Shown here: piece by piece, positions 9,701-16,930 of the stretch
How the letters are laid out: the number at the start of each line of letters is the position of its first letter
Position numbering within the stretch: the first letter of the stretch is position 1
The notes under the pieces: generated by a model
What the model was told of the DNA's origin: nothing
Database searches by the model: none
What the model saw: the letters and a program-made list of their open reading frames with translations, nothing else
From: Alistipes timonensis JC136
Lineage (GTDB): Bacteria; Bacteroidota; Bacteroidia; Bacteroidales; Rikenellaceae
DNA length: 64,000 nucleotides
Assembly (NCBI RefSeq): GCF_900107675.1
Contig: NZ_FNRI01000010.1
Location: 48,751 to 112,750 of the forward strand
Direction: 5' to 3'
Made by a program: the position numbers and the translations under genes

Positions 9701-9935
9701 CCAAACGCTGATCGAGTACATCGAGCACTATCTCCGCTTCGAGGGGGATCAGGAAAACATGGTTTCGGGCATCATCGACGAAAAGCTCGACCAGCTGGGC
9801 GATGTCTACTACCTGGCCAGCTATGCGGGCCGCAAGGAGGTCCTCGCCGAACTGAACACCTACTACCGTTCGCTGGGCGTTTCGGAGGAGAACCTCATCG
9901 ACGCGGGCGACAAAACCGATTCCACTTCGCTGTAA
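6729..9935 (+). CDS. DUF2723 multispanning membrane protein (putative protein O-glycosyltransferase)
   Basis: A 1068-residue protein with an N-terminal DUF2723 domain of many transmembrane segments. The signature stretch is SLWDCSEFIATSYKLEVGHP followed by PGAPLFMMLARL (residues about 34-65), with an early acidic Asp/Glu pair. Further membrane segments run to about residue 650, and a large soluble C-terminal part follows, containing GDNDTFPLWNNQEVYGVRPD and a TPR-like helical end. DUF2723 is shared with human TMEM260, a protein O-mannosyltransferase, so a lipid-sugar-dependent glycosyltransferase acting outside the inner membrane is plausible. Bacteroidetes glycosylate many exported proteins. 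The donor and targets are unknown. asnA follows after 30 bp. Confidence 0.85.
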   Translation: MHFFKRWNNIMGWTVFAIAAIVYLMTMEPVSSLWDCSEFIATSYKLEVGHPPGAPLFMMLARLATLFSFGNPDYVGIAVNAMNSLASAFCILFLFWTITHLARRLLTRDGGELSVVNTVAVLGAGAVGALAYTFTDTFWFSAIEGEVYALSSMFTALVVWLMLKWEEQADEPHSSRWIVLIAYLMGLSIGVHILNLLCIPALVFIYYFRKTERVTWKGIAWSTVISGALIVFVNNFIIPYTVWFGAQIDTLFVNTFGLPVNSGITLFALALIVGMGWAAWTAHKRGRVLLNIILLSTTMILIGYSSYASVTIRAAANPPMNSNNPNNPHALLSLLNRDQYGDRPLLYGAQYSAPPEGVKEKKVWYLDEDGKYKTATVLTGYTHSPEFMTLFPRMWNYSKGEKEYKQWAAYRTSDEVLRDENGKVRLDEKGNPVRGEVLDFGRKKVYTDSYGEPRTVTEPTFGENLNFFFNYQLSYMYWRYFLWNFVGRQSDIQPSRTTITDGNWLSGIRWIDEMYLGPQDNLPREIAENKGRNTYYFLPFLLGLIGLIYQLNRDQRNFSIVMWLFVMMGIALVFYFNTSPGEPRERDYVYAGSFYAFSIWIGFGVLAIRDLIAWITKRDNVTAAAAATLLCMGVPAILAAQNWDDHDRSHRTMARDIGWNYLMSTLPNSIILNYGDNDTFPLWNNQEVYGVRPDVRIMNTSYLGGEWYIDEMKTKANDAAGVPFSLPKHKYTYNNDMIYVTNSVDRTVDIREVMDFVRSDDPRSQIKLSDGSMTDYIPTKRIALPVNKENAIASGIVAEKDRDKMVDTVYINLKKNSLDKNQLMILDMLANFDWKRPIYLTQVYILQDFGLMDYLQFDGYAYRLVPILTPAQNPYEIGRIDPDYAAPLLKETFRYGNISDPRVYVDYFIQYNLSASHARDAFARVAKELLRQDRVAEAVELLDLGLERMPTSQVRFTDTNTYPFLEAYYAAAAMGDAEAADKGDALLREYAQTLIEYIEHYLRFEGDQENMVSGIIDEKLDQLGDVYYLASYAGRKEVLAELNTYYRSLGVSEENLIDAGDKTDSTSL

Positions 9936-9965
9936 CCCGTTTTACGGACCAAAAAAATTCAAACT

Positions 9966-11000
9966 ATGCCGCTGTTCATTCCGGAAGACTATACCGCCAA
10001 ACTCGCTCCCGAAACCATGGAGCAGGCCATCGGCTACCTCAAAGAGATTTTCCCCGACATGCTCTCCCGCACGCTGCGCCTGCGCCGCGTCACGGCCCCG
10101 TTGTTCGTCCTCTCGGGCACGGGCATCAACGACGACCTCAACGGCGTGGAACGCGCCGTGTCGTTCCCGATCCGCGACCTGGGCGACCGCCGTGCCGAAG
10201 TGGTGCACTCGCTGGCCAAATGGAAACGCATGAAACTCGGGGCTTACAAGATCGCTCCCGGATACGGGCTTTATACCGACATGAACGCCATACGCGCCGA
10301 CGAGGAGCTGGACAACATCCATTCGCTCTACGTCGACCAGTGGGACTGGGAGCGCACGATACGCCCCGAGGAGCGCAACCTCGACTTCCTGAAAGCAACC
10401 GTCGAGACGATCTACGAGGCGATGAAAGCCGTCGAGGAGGAGGTTTACGAACTCTACCCGCACATCACGCCCATCCTGCCCGAACGGATCACGTTCCTGC
10501 AGGCCGAGGAGCTGCTACAGGAGTTCCCCGCGCTCACGCCCAAGGAACGCGAGCAGGCCGCCGCACGCAAATACGGCGCGCTGTTCCTCATCGGCATCGG
10601 CGCCGAATTGTCGAACGGCCAGCGCCACGACGGACGCGCCCCGGACTACGACGACTGGAGCACCCCGACCGAAGGGGGATATAAAGGTCTCAACGGCGAT
10701 ATCCTTGTCTGGAACCCGGTTCTGGAAAGCGCCCTCGAGTTGTCGAGCATGGGCATCCGCGTCGACGCCGAGGCTCTCGAACGGCAGTTGTCGATCTGCG
10801 GCTGTCCCGAGCGGCGCGAGATGGAGTTTCACCGGATGCTGCTCGAAGGGCGTCTGCCGCTCTCGATCGGCGGCGGCATCGGACAATCGCGCCTCTGCAT
10901 GTTCTACCTGCGCTGCGCCCATATCGGCGAGGTGCAGGTCAGCACTTGGCCCGAGAAGATGATCGCCGAATGCGCCGCCCACGGCATCTATTTAAAATAG
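9966..11000 (+). CDS. asnA: Aspartate--ammonia ligase (asparagine synthetase A)
   Basis: A 344-residue ammonia-dependent asparagine synthetase making Asn from Asp, NH3 and ATP. The fold is related to class II aminoacyl-tRNA synthetases. Recognisable stretches are LSGTGINDDLNGVERAVSFP, HSLAKWKRMKLGAY, YTDMNAIRADEELDNIHSLY, VDQWDWER, and the C-terminal LPLSIGGGIGQSRLCMFYLR, which is the ATP-binding motif 3. The length matches the family. It begins 30 bp after the DUF2723 gene and probably shares its transcript; a GC-rich hairpin follows the stop. Confidence 0.96.
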   Translation: MPLFIPEDYTAKLAPETMEQAIGYLKEIFPDMLSRTLRLRRVTAPLFVLSGTGINDDLNGVERAVSFPIRDLGDRRAEVVHSLAKWKRMKLGAYKIAPGYGLYTDMNAIRADEELDNIHSLYVDQWDWERTIRPEERNLDFLKATVETIYEAMKAVEEEVYELYPHITPILPERITFLQAEELLQEFPALTPKEREQAAARKYGALFLIGIGAELSNGQRHDGRAPDYDDWSTPTEGGYKGLNGDILVWNPVLESALELSSMGIRVDAEALERQLSICGCPERREMEFHRMLLEGRLPLSIGGGIGQSRLCMFYLRCAHIGEVQVSTWPEKMIAECAAHGIYLK

Positions 11001-11017
11001 CCGGCTTAAAAAGCCGG
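11001..11017 (+). terminator. Hairpin after asnA
   Basis: CCGGCTT, AAA, AAGCCGG forms a perfect 7-bp stem directly at the asnA stop. It lacks a long U run, so termination efficiency is uncertain. Confidence 0.5.
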
Positions 11018-11506
11018 ATTTAGGGGGGGGGCGGTAGTTGCTTCGGGGTGCTCTTCATCCGGTTCTGCGCTTTTTCCGTCATCGCTCGGCCCTGCTAAGA
11101 GCCGGATTTTAGGGCGCGACGGAATGTCAGGACGCTTTCCACCCTCATCTGCGCCTTTTCCGTCATTGCGAGGCATCGCAGATGCCGTGGCAATCCGATC
11201 GGAAGCCATGATCTTGCAACACATTCAGAGGCGAGTTTAAGAACAGCTGAAACATCTTATACTTCGCTCCATATTGAAAAACCCCGCACTTTCCGGTGCG
11301 GGGTTATCTATTTCTGTCGAAAAAAGCGGCGGGCAAAGGAGACTTTGAAGAATTCAATACTCAGTGACGCAACTCACACCTTTGTTCCGCCGCATACCAT
11401 TCCGGCCCGGTATCTGCTATCTCATACGACAAAGATAAACAAAATTCCCGGATAATGATGTATATATCATTACAAAATTATTCAGGTCACTCGTTTCTTT
11501 GTCCCG
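11018..11506. other. Gene-poor gap between asnA and the XRE gene
   Basis: No convincing gene is seen. It holds a run of nine G at 11023-11031; a GTCATTGCGAGG-type segment near 11160-11200 that recurs inverted near 41890 and resembles common intergenic palindromic repeats; and a strong hairpin at 11280-11305. The 72-codon frame on the minus strand is built from the repeat and is not taken as a gene. The left edge of the accessory region lies here, judged by the change to AT-richer sequence. Confidence 0.6.
11280..11305. terminator. Strong bidirectional-type hairpin
   Basis: AACCCCGCAC, a six-base loop, GTGCGGGGTT gives a perfect 10-bp stem, followed by ATCTATTTCT. No gene ends immediately beside it, so it may serve asnA read-through or a lost gene. 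Confidence 0.6.
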
Positions 11507-11731
11507 ATGAAACAACCGTGGCGCGATACAATGCTTTTAGAAGCAATAGCGGGCAGGCTCAAAGAACTGCGCGCGGAGAAAGGTGTTTCGCAGGAAACCG
11601 TCTATGAAGATACGGGCGTACATATCGGCAAGATCGAAACAGCCCGATACAATATCACTGTCAGCACGCTTTCCAAACTCTGCAACTATTACGGCACCTC
11701 GCTGAAAGAGTTTTTCAACGAACTCGACTAA
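11507..11731 (+). CDS. XRE-family helix-turn-helix regulator
   Basis: A 74-residue DNA-binding protein. It has the Cro/CI-type fold: GRLKELRAEKGVSQETVYED, TGVHIGKIETARYNITVSTL, then SKLCNYYGTSLKEFF, with the recognition helix around HIGKIETAR. Either the ATG at 11507 or the one at 11531 (MLLEAIAGRL) could start it; the second gives the more typical length of 66. It stands alone, next to a hairpin terminator and at the start of the accessory region. Its targets are unknown. A run of nine C (11738-11746) lies just after the stop. Confidence 0.85.
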   Translation: MKQPWRDTMLLEAIAGRLKELRAEKGVSQETVYEDTGVHIGKIETARYNITVSTLSKLCNYYGTSLKEFFNELD

Positions 11732-11775
11732 TAAAATCCCCCCCCCGCTTCTTTTGAAGTACGATACCATAATGA

Positions 11776-11805
11776 TGTAACGACTAGATTCATAAGGTCG
11801 TTACA
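11776..11805 (+). terminator. Terminator after the XRE gene
   Basis: TGTAACGAC (11776-11784) pairs with GTCGTTACA (11797-11805) and is followed by TTTTTG, a good intrinsic terminator. The hairpin at 63558-63589 has a similar arm and the same ACATTTTTG end. Confidence 0.7.
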
Positions 11806-12168
11806 TTTTTGCATAGGATAGTAGGTAACAAAAAGGCAACGGTTTGTTTTCAGTCTGTTGCGCTGAAATACCGCGTTTCAAAGAACCTTTTGCAAAATAC
11901 GGAAAATTTTCGCGATAGGTAAATTATACTGAAAAGCATCAAGGGTAATAAAATTAAGTAATATTCTTTATAGCAAAATAACAACTGAGACGATTACAAA
12001 GTGCTGAACCTTGTACTCGTCTTTTGTTTTTATTTAAGATGAATAAAATATATCGATGATAAAATGGCAAGTCAATATATTATTAAATCTAAGAATCTTT
12101 CGATATAATTTTTCTTTCAGATATAGATGTCAAAAAAATCTATATTTTTATGATGACATTTGGCAATT
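11806..12168. other. AT-rich intergenic stretch
   Basis: About 360 bp of AT-rich sequence between the XRE terminator and the TPR lipoprotein gene. I see no coding frame with family signal. It presumably carries the promoter of the TPR gene, but I could not pick a clear TTG-N19-TAnnTTTG pair. Confidence 0.4.
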
Positions 12169-13830
12169 ATGAAATACTTATTATCTTTTTTAACAGGTTT
12201 TCTTCTATGTGGCTGTGGCAGCAACAGGCAAATCGAGCAAGAATTGTCTATTGCGACAAGATTGTTACGCATCGAACCGGACAGCTCGTTGCGCATCATC
12301 GAGAACATTGACCCCGACCGGATTCTGCGGCGCAGCACGCGGGCAAAATACGCACTCTTGTATTCCGCGGCACTCGATAAAAATTATGTGGATGCCGATG
12401 ATGATTCGCTGATACGCATTGCATACCGGTATTACGACAACCGGATTTGTTCGGATTCGGTGAAGTTTCTGATTAACTATCACTATGGGCGAATCTATCA
12501 AAACGGCGACGATTATCAGGAAGCTATGCGCTATTATCTGACTGCGGAAAAATACGCGTTCGCGGCGCATAAGAATTATTACCTGGGTTTGGTATACTCC
12601 CGTATCGGGGAGGTCTATTCCGAGCAGATGAATTTTAACGGAGCGCTGGAATATTATCAGAATGCTTATGGCGCTTGGGAAAAACTACGCAATCCCGCGT
12701 TTATGAATAATGCGACACTTAATATCGCTAATGCCTATTCCAGTTTGGGCGATAACGCCAATGCCGTAAAATACTATTCGCAAGCTCTGCAAGCAGCCGC
12801 ACAGCAGGAAGATAACGATATGGTTATTGCTTGTTTAAGCAATTTGGGGGATATTTATGTAAATGAGGGCGATTATCCAAAAGCCTTGCAGGCCGTAAAG
12901 GAAATTGAGCGGACCGCTCCAGATGGTCTGTCAATTTATCAATATAGAGTATTGGCCAAAGTCTATTATCTGCAACACAAGATAGACAGCGCACGATATT
13001 ATTTCAATATCGCTTCGGAGTTGGCGGAGGATGTTCGGGACGATGCACAACTGGCATATCTATCTATTCAAATTGAATTGGCATCCGGAAATTCAGAGGA
13101 AGCAGCCAATTCGATCAATGAATATATCTGGTTGAGCGATTCCGTATCCCGCATGGTGGTATCTCAATCAGCAACCGCCGCCGAGGGAAAATATTATAAA
13201 GAGCAAACTGCTTTTGCGAGTTACCGCCTGAAAGTACGAACTTACTTTGAATATATTGTCGGACTGCTGATCTGCACCGTCGCAATTTTCCTGATCTACT
13301 ACTATCAGGAACGCATGAAACGAAAACAGCAGCAGGTTGAACGCTACATGTTGGCCGTTGACAGCATCCGGGCATCAAAAAACCGCATCCTCGAACATCT
13401 TGCCGTCAAGGAGGGACAGGAGGTGCAACTTAAAGAATTGGTGTTGTCCCGCTTCGAGTTCCTCGACCAACTCGGCCGGGCGTTCTATGAACGGAACAAT
13501 ACAAAAGCCCAGCAGGAGGTTATTTACAAACAGGTGAAAAACTTCTTTACGAACCTTGCATCCAATCCCGCGACAAAAAAAGAATTGGAGGAGATCGTAA
13601 ACACGGTAAATGACAATATCATCGTGAAACTGCGGAAGCAGTTCCCGAAATTCAAACCTGCGGATATGGATTTGCTATGTTACATCTACGCCGGATTCTC
13701 GGCGCAAATCATCAGCGTTATAATCGGCGATTCGGTATCGAATGTCTACAACCGCAAATCAAGATTGAAAGCCCGAATTGCGGCATCGGATTCGGCCGAA
13801 AAGGACTTTTTCATCCAGAAAATGCAATAA
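12169..13830 (+). CDS. TPR lipoprotein with transmembrane segment and C-terminal HTH-like domain
   Basis: A 553-residue protein. The ATG at 12169 (MKYLLSFLTGFLLCGCGSNR) is chosen over a TTG three codons upstream because it begins the lipoprotein signal with lipobox LLCGC. TPR-like repeats follow (for example YYLGLVYSRIGEVYSEQMNF and NGALEYYQNAYGAWEKL) to about residue 330. A membrane helix lies near 357-380 (IVGLLICTVAIFLIYYYQE), then a coiled coil. The C-terminal 60 residues (KPADMDLLCYIYAGFSAQII and SNVYNRKSRLKARI) resemble a LuxR-like HTH. This layout is common in Bacteroidetes for membrane-spanning regulators, with the sensor outside and the DNA-binding part inside. The neighbouring 14083-18924 genes are the likely targets; that is inference. 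Confidence 0.75.
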   Translation: MKYLLSFLTGFLLCGCGSNRQIEQELSIATRLLRIEPDSSLRIIENIDPDRILRRSTRAKYALLYSAALDKNYVDADDDSLIRIAYRYYDNRICSDSVKFLINYHYGRIYQNGDDYQEAMRYYLTAEKYAFAAHKNYYLGLVYSRIGEVYSEQMNFNGALEYYQNAYGAWEKLRNPAFMNNATLNIANAYSSLGDNANAVKYYSQALQAAAQQEDNDMVIACLSNLGDIYVNEGDYPKALQAVKEIERTAPDGLSIYQYRVLAKVYYLQHKIDSARYYFNIASELAEDVRDDAQLAYLSIQIELASGNSEEAANSINEYIWLSDSVSRMVVSQSATAAEGKYYKEQTAFASYRLKVRTYFEYIVGLLICTVAIFLIYYYQERMKRKQQQVERYMLAVDSIRASKNRILEHLAVKEGQEVQLKELVLSRFEFLDQLGRAFYERNNTKAQQEVIYKQVKNFFTNLASNPATKKELEEIVNTVNDNIIVKLRKQFPKFKPADMDLLCYIYAGFSAQIISVIIGDSVSNVYNRKSRLKARIAASDSAEKDFFIQKMQ

Positions 13831-14020
13831 CATTCTGATTATCAAACAAATCCCTCCCCTACTGAATAAACCTTCAAAATATAACACATAACAATCTGGC
13901 TTTCAGGTGATTATTGTGTGTATTATAAAAACTGCGAGATTTATGCAATTCTCGCAACTTCTATTTCTATGTATATCAACCATTTATCGACTTCATGTGA
14001 TAGATTTTATCGGCGCTGAT

Positions 14021-14054
14021 TTTGCTATCGGAAGAAACCGAAAGCCTAACTTTG
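14021..14054 (+). promoter_or_regulatory. Probable promoter of the 14083-18924 gene cluster
   Basis: TTTG (14021-14024) and TAACTTTG (14047-14054), separated by 22 bp, about 29 bp before the ATG at 14083. The -7 box is perfect; the spacing is a little longer than the usual 19-20. Confidence 0.5.
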
Positions 14055-14082
14055 CTATTGTCTAACCCACATATCTTATCAC

Positions 14083-14466
14083 ATGAAAAAATTACTTTTA
14101 TTACTTGTGCTGTGTTGCATCGGAGCCGGAATTTGCTTTGAAGCGTATGCAAATCGGAAACGGCCGAAAACCACGTCCGTTTATCTGGAAAAGAAAATGA
14201 CGGTTAAAGGTCCGCGCAGCGTCATGCCGCCGATTAATGCGGTGCTTTCTCCGGATGGCAACACCATTACGCTCCACTCTCCGGAGAATTGCGACCGAGC
14301 ATTCGTTACGATCTCCGGCAATGGAACCTATCTTACGGAAATGGTGAATTTCGGGGATCAGACTGCGACACTCGACGTGTCGGACCTCGACTGCGGGGTT
14401 TATCTGATTACCGTCGAATATGAAAACGGTACGATTTACACCGGACAGATCGAGTTTACCGAATAA
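14083..14466 (+). CDS. Small secreted protein, DUF3244-like
   Basis: A 127-residue exported protein with a clear signal peptide (MKKLLLLLVLCCIGAGICFE). The mature part is a predicted beta-sandwich: TITLHSPENCDRAFVTISGN and VYLITVEYENGTIYTGQIEF, a pattern like the small DUF3244 proteins of Bacteroidetes, whose function is not known. It is the first gene of a run of secreted or lipid-anchored proteins on the same strand, beginning about 250 bp after the TPR lipoprotein and preceded by a plausible promoter. The family assignment is tentative. Confidence 0.65.
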   Translation: MKKLLLLLVLCCIGAGICFEAYANRKRPKTTSVYLEKKMTVKGPRSVMPPINAVLSPDGNTITLHSPENCDRAFVTISGNGTYLTEMVNFGDQTATLDVSDLDCGVYLITVEYENGTIYTGQIEFTE

Positions 14467-14496
14467 TTTCTTAGATTTACCTTTAAAATTATGATT

Positions 14497-15528
14497 ATGA
14501 AACATATTTCTATCGTTTTACTGGCAGGTCTTGCGGCTGTCGCTTTTGCCTGCACGAAAGAAACGACCCCTGAACAGACAGCACCGGAACCGCAGGAAAT
14601 GGGCGTCGGGGGTGATATTGTCTGCATTGACGGCACACTGCATTTTTCATCAGGTGAAGTTTGCCTGAACACTTTGGAATCGCTGACTTCGGAAGAATCT
14701 CTGCACGCTTTCGAGAAAGCGCATAATTTCACCTCGTGGCGTTCGTTCACGGATGGTATGTTGGATGATATTATCGCCTGTGAAACTCCGGAGGAGTACC
14801 AAGCGGTTCTTGAAACCTGCGCAGGCTATCTTAAAATGGATAATGACCGCCTGATGCCTGTTATTACTTCTGTCGGTTATGCCAGCATTGCCGACATTAA
14901 TGGAGTTTTTTATGTCGGTGATGTCAAACATACCGTGAACGCGGAATCCGTAACTATCGAGAAGACCGATGCAAAAACAAGGGCTGTTGAAGTTGAAGAA
15001 ATAGGATATGTTGCGCCTGTATTCGATGAAACCCAGACCAGAGGAGAGATTTCGCAGAAGTATACGGATCGCCGTCGTGAAACAAAAAAGTACAAAGTTT
15101 TCTCTCGCACCAACGTATTGCGTCACTCTGCTGTGCAAGAGGTAAATGGACAGAAATACTATAACACCTCCTTTGCTATTCAGGTGCATGTTTCGGGACA
15201 AAAGAAGAAGACCCTGATAGGATGGAATACATACAATGACCGCTTTTATATTGAGAATCTGCATTGGGATTTAACCATCGCCGGGAAACGTATTTCTTTC
15301 GAAACATACAGAAATAACTATTCGAAAACGGAATCCACAAAGAACCTGTATGCGACCATCGGTTTCGGAAACGGTCAATTCAACATGACCCCTACGGAAG
15401 TACCTATGCCGAGCGGATTCAACTGCATTGTACATAGGGCACGAAGCCGTGAGATGGGTAATTGCGGAGTTGTTACGGATATTAATTGCTGCCAAGGAAT
15501 TTACCTGCCGGTTCCCGAATGTATCTAA
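14497..15528 (+). CDS. Lipoprotein of unknown function
   Basis: A 343-residue putative lipoprotein. The signal MKHISIVLLAGLAAVAFACT carries lipobox VAFAC; an in-frame ATG two codons earlier is also possible. I do not recognise a family with certainty. The middle contains a helical part (SLTSEESLHAFEKAHNFTSW) and the C-terminal half is basic and beta-rich, ending in several cysteines (GNCGVVTDINCCQGIYLPVP, ECI), unusual for a surface lipoprotein and perhaps disulfide bonded. The gene sits 30 bp after the small secreted protein and is followed by a strong terminator hairpin. Confidence 0.65.
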   Translation: MKHISIVLLAGLAAVAFACTKETTPEQTAPEPQEMGVGGDIVCIDGTLHFSSGEVCLNTLESLTSEESLHAFEKAHNFTSWRSFTDGMLDDIIACETPEEYQAVLETCAGYLKMDNDRLMPVITSVGYASIADINGVFYVGDVKHTVNAESVTIEKTDAKTRAVEVEEIGYVAPVFDETQTRGEISQKYTDRRRETKKYKVFSRTNVLRHSAVQEVNGQKYYNTSFAIQVHVSGQKKKTLIGWNTYNDRFYIENLHWDLTIAGKRISFETYRNNYSKTESTKNLYATIGFGNGQFNMTPTEVPMPSGFNCIVHRARSREMGNCGVVTDINCCQGIYLPVPECI

Positions 15529-15539
15529 CTATTCCATAT

Positions 15540-15573
15540 CAAGGAAACAGGGACATAATTCTCTGTTTCCTTG
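15540..15573 (+). terminator. Terminator after the 14497 lipoprotein gene
   Basis: CAAGGAAACAG pairs perfectly with CTGTTTCCTTG across a 12-base loop, followed by ATTATTCC. It separates the first two secreted-protein genes from the 15599-18924 group. Confidence 0.65.
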
Positions 15574-15598
15574 ATTATTCCACACTCTAAAATTTATT

Positions 15599-16057
15599 AT
15601 GAAAAAGATTCTTTTCTTGCTTGCGTTTACCATCGGATTCATTTCTTGCAACGATGAAAAACATGTTTGGAGCTTCGAGGACATGTTTTATTTCCTGCAT
15701 AACGATCCATCGCAGGAGGGCTGGGTTGAACCTGTTACGAAAATAACTGTCGGACCCGGTGCGCAGGTGGATTTATTGGTTACACGCAATGCTTTTGCAG
15801 CCAAAGCTCATCCCAAACAGACGGTAAAGGTCATTGTCGAGGAGAATCTATCCGCGGCAAAACCCGGCGGTGATTTCATTCTCAGCGAGCAGGTTTTCAA
15901 TTTCAGGAATAAGGATGTCCTGCAACTTCCTTTACGAGTAAATATCAGCGGCGGCACGTCCGGTAAAAAAATCGTGCTACGTCTTGATTACGGCTATTAT
16001 GACGAATGCAGTCCGGAAAGCCGTAAGGGAGATAAGTTGATAATTAAGGTTAAATAA
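15599..16057 (+). CDS. Small lipoprotein of unknown function
   Basis: A 152-residue putative lipoprotein with signal MKKILFLLAFTIGFISCNDE (lipobox FISC). The mature part has a Calx-beta-like or DUF4843-like sandwich flavour (VKVIVEENLSAAKPGGDFIL, then SEQVFNFRNKDVLQLPLRV), but I cannot assign it firmly. It is followed after 3 bp by the DUF4249 gene, which in turn overlaps the TonB-receptor gene, so the three are one operon and this protein is probably a partner of that outer-membrane system. Confidence 0.6.
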   Translation: MKKILFLLAFTIGFISCNDEKHVWSFEDMFYFLHNDPSQEGWVEPVTKITVGPGAQVDLLVTRNAFAAKAHPKQTVKVIVEENLSAAKPGGDFILSEQVFNFRNKDVLQLPLRVNISGGTSGKKIVLRLDYGYYDECSPESRKGDKLIIKVK

Positions 16058-16060
16058 ACC

Positions 16061-16930
16061 ATGCTGCGCTGCATTTCGGTATTCTTTGTAGTTTTTATCT
16101 GCTGGGCCTGCGAGGTCGATTATTCGTTCGGCGAAAAGGATTTTAAGCCCCGCGTGGTTGTCAATGCGTTGATCTCGCCGCAGGAACCCTTTGCGGTACG
16201 CCTGCATTGGAGCCGCAGCTACTCGGCCCAAAGCGGGTTTACTCCCGTTGGGGAAGCCGAAATCCGCCTTTACGAAGATAATACCGAGGTTGTGCGCTGT
16301 CCGGCCGATCCGGAGGGCACGACCCAAACAACGTTCCGGGCTGCTGCCGGGCGCTCTTACCGTCTTGTTGTATCGGTCCCCGGTTATGGAGAGTTATCTG
16401 CCCGAACGACGATTCCCGAAGCGCCCGCAGCCCGCATATCGTTCGCGCACCAAAAGGGATGGTATCGGCATTTCGACATGACGGACCTTACTGCAGGCGT
16501 GGATGCCAAAGCTATCTGGCTCCGGGGTACGGAACGGGACAATAACGGAGAAAAAGATATATATGCGTTCTATACGACTTCTGTATTTGTCGATCAGGTG
16601 AACGGCGCGAACGACGCCTACGAATCCGACGAAAAAGGAAGCACCATAGATTTCGAATATTTTCTGCGTGTCGCCCGCGAAAATCTCAGCGCAGCATTCC
16701 CGCTCCGCTTCTCGGTTTTCGGAGCCGTTGAAAACAGGCACACATTTCAGATTATTGCGGCGTCCGATACTTACGACCGCTATATGCGCTCCCGATATAA
16801 ACATGAGCTGAATACGGGGGAAAGTGCTCAGGAAAATCCCTTTATCGAGCAGATCACGGTCTACTCGAACATCGACAACGGTATCGGCATCTTCGCCGGA
16901 TATAACTATTACACGACGCCCGAATTATGA
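16061..16930 (+). CDS. DUF4249 domain lipoprotein
   Basis: A 289-residue DUF4249-type protein. The signal MLRCISVFFVVFICWACEVD has a lipobox-like CWAC. The mature start KPRVVVNALISPQEPFAVRL with its HWSRSY continuation is the family hallmark, followed by a Fn3-like strand region (AAAGRSYRLVVSVPGYGELS). DUF4249 genes in Bacteroidetes almost always sit beside a TonB-dependent receptor, and here its last four bases (ATGA) overlap the receptor start. It probably acts at the cell surface with that receptor; the ligand is unknown. Confidence 0.85.
   Translation: MLRCISVFFVVFICWACEVDYSFGEKDFKPRVVVNALISPQEPFAVRLHWSRSYSAQSGFTPVGEAEIRLYEDNTEVVRCPADPEGTTQTTFRAAAGRSYRLVVSVPGYGELSARTTIPEAPAARISFAHQKGWYRHFDMTDLTAGVDAKAIWLRGTERDNNGEKDIYAFYTTSVFVDQVNGANDAYESDEKGSTIDFEYFLRVARENLSAAFPLRFSVFGAVENRHTFQIIAASDTYDRYMRSRYKHELNTGESAQENPFIEQITVYSNIDNGIGIFAGYNYYTTPEL

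Noticed and set aside
11006..11224. 72-codon minus-strand frame
   Set aside because: Built from an intergenic palindromic repeat that recurs near 41800-41900; no protein signal.
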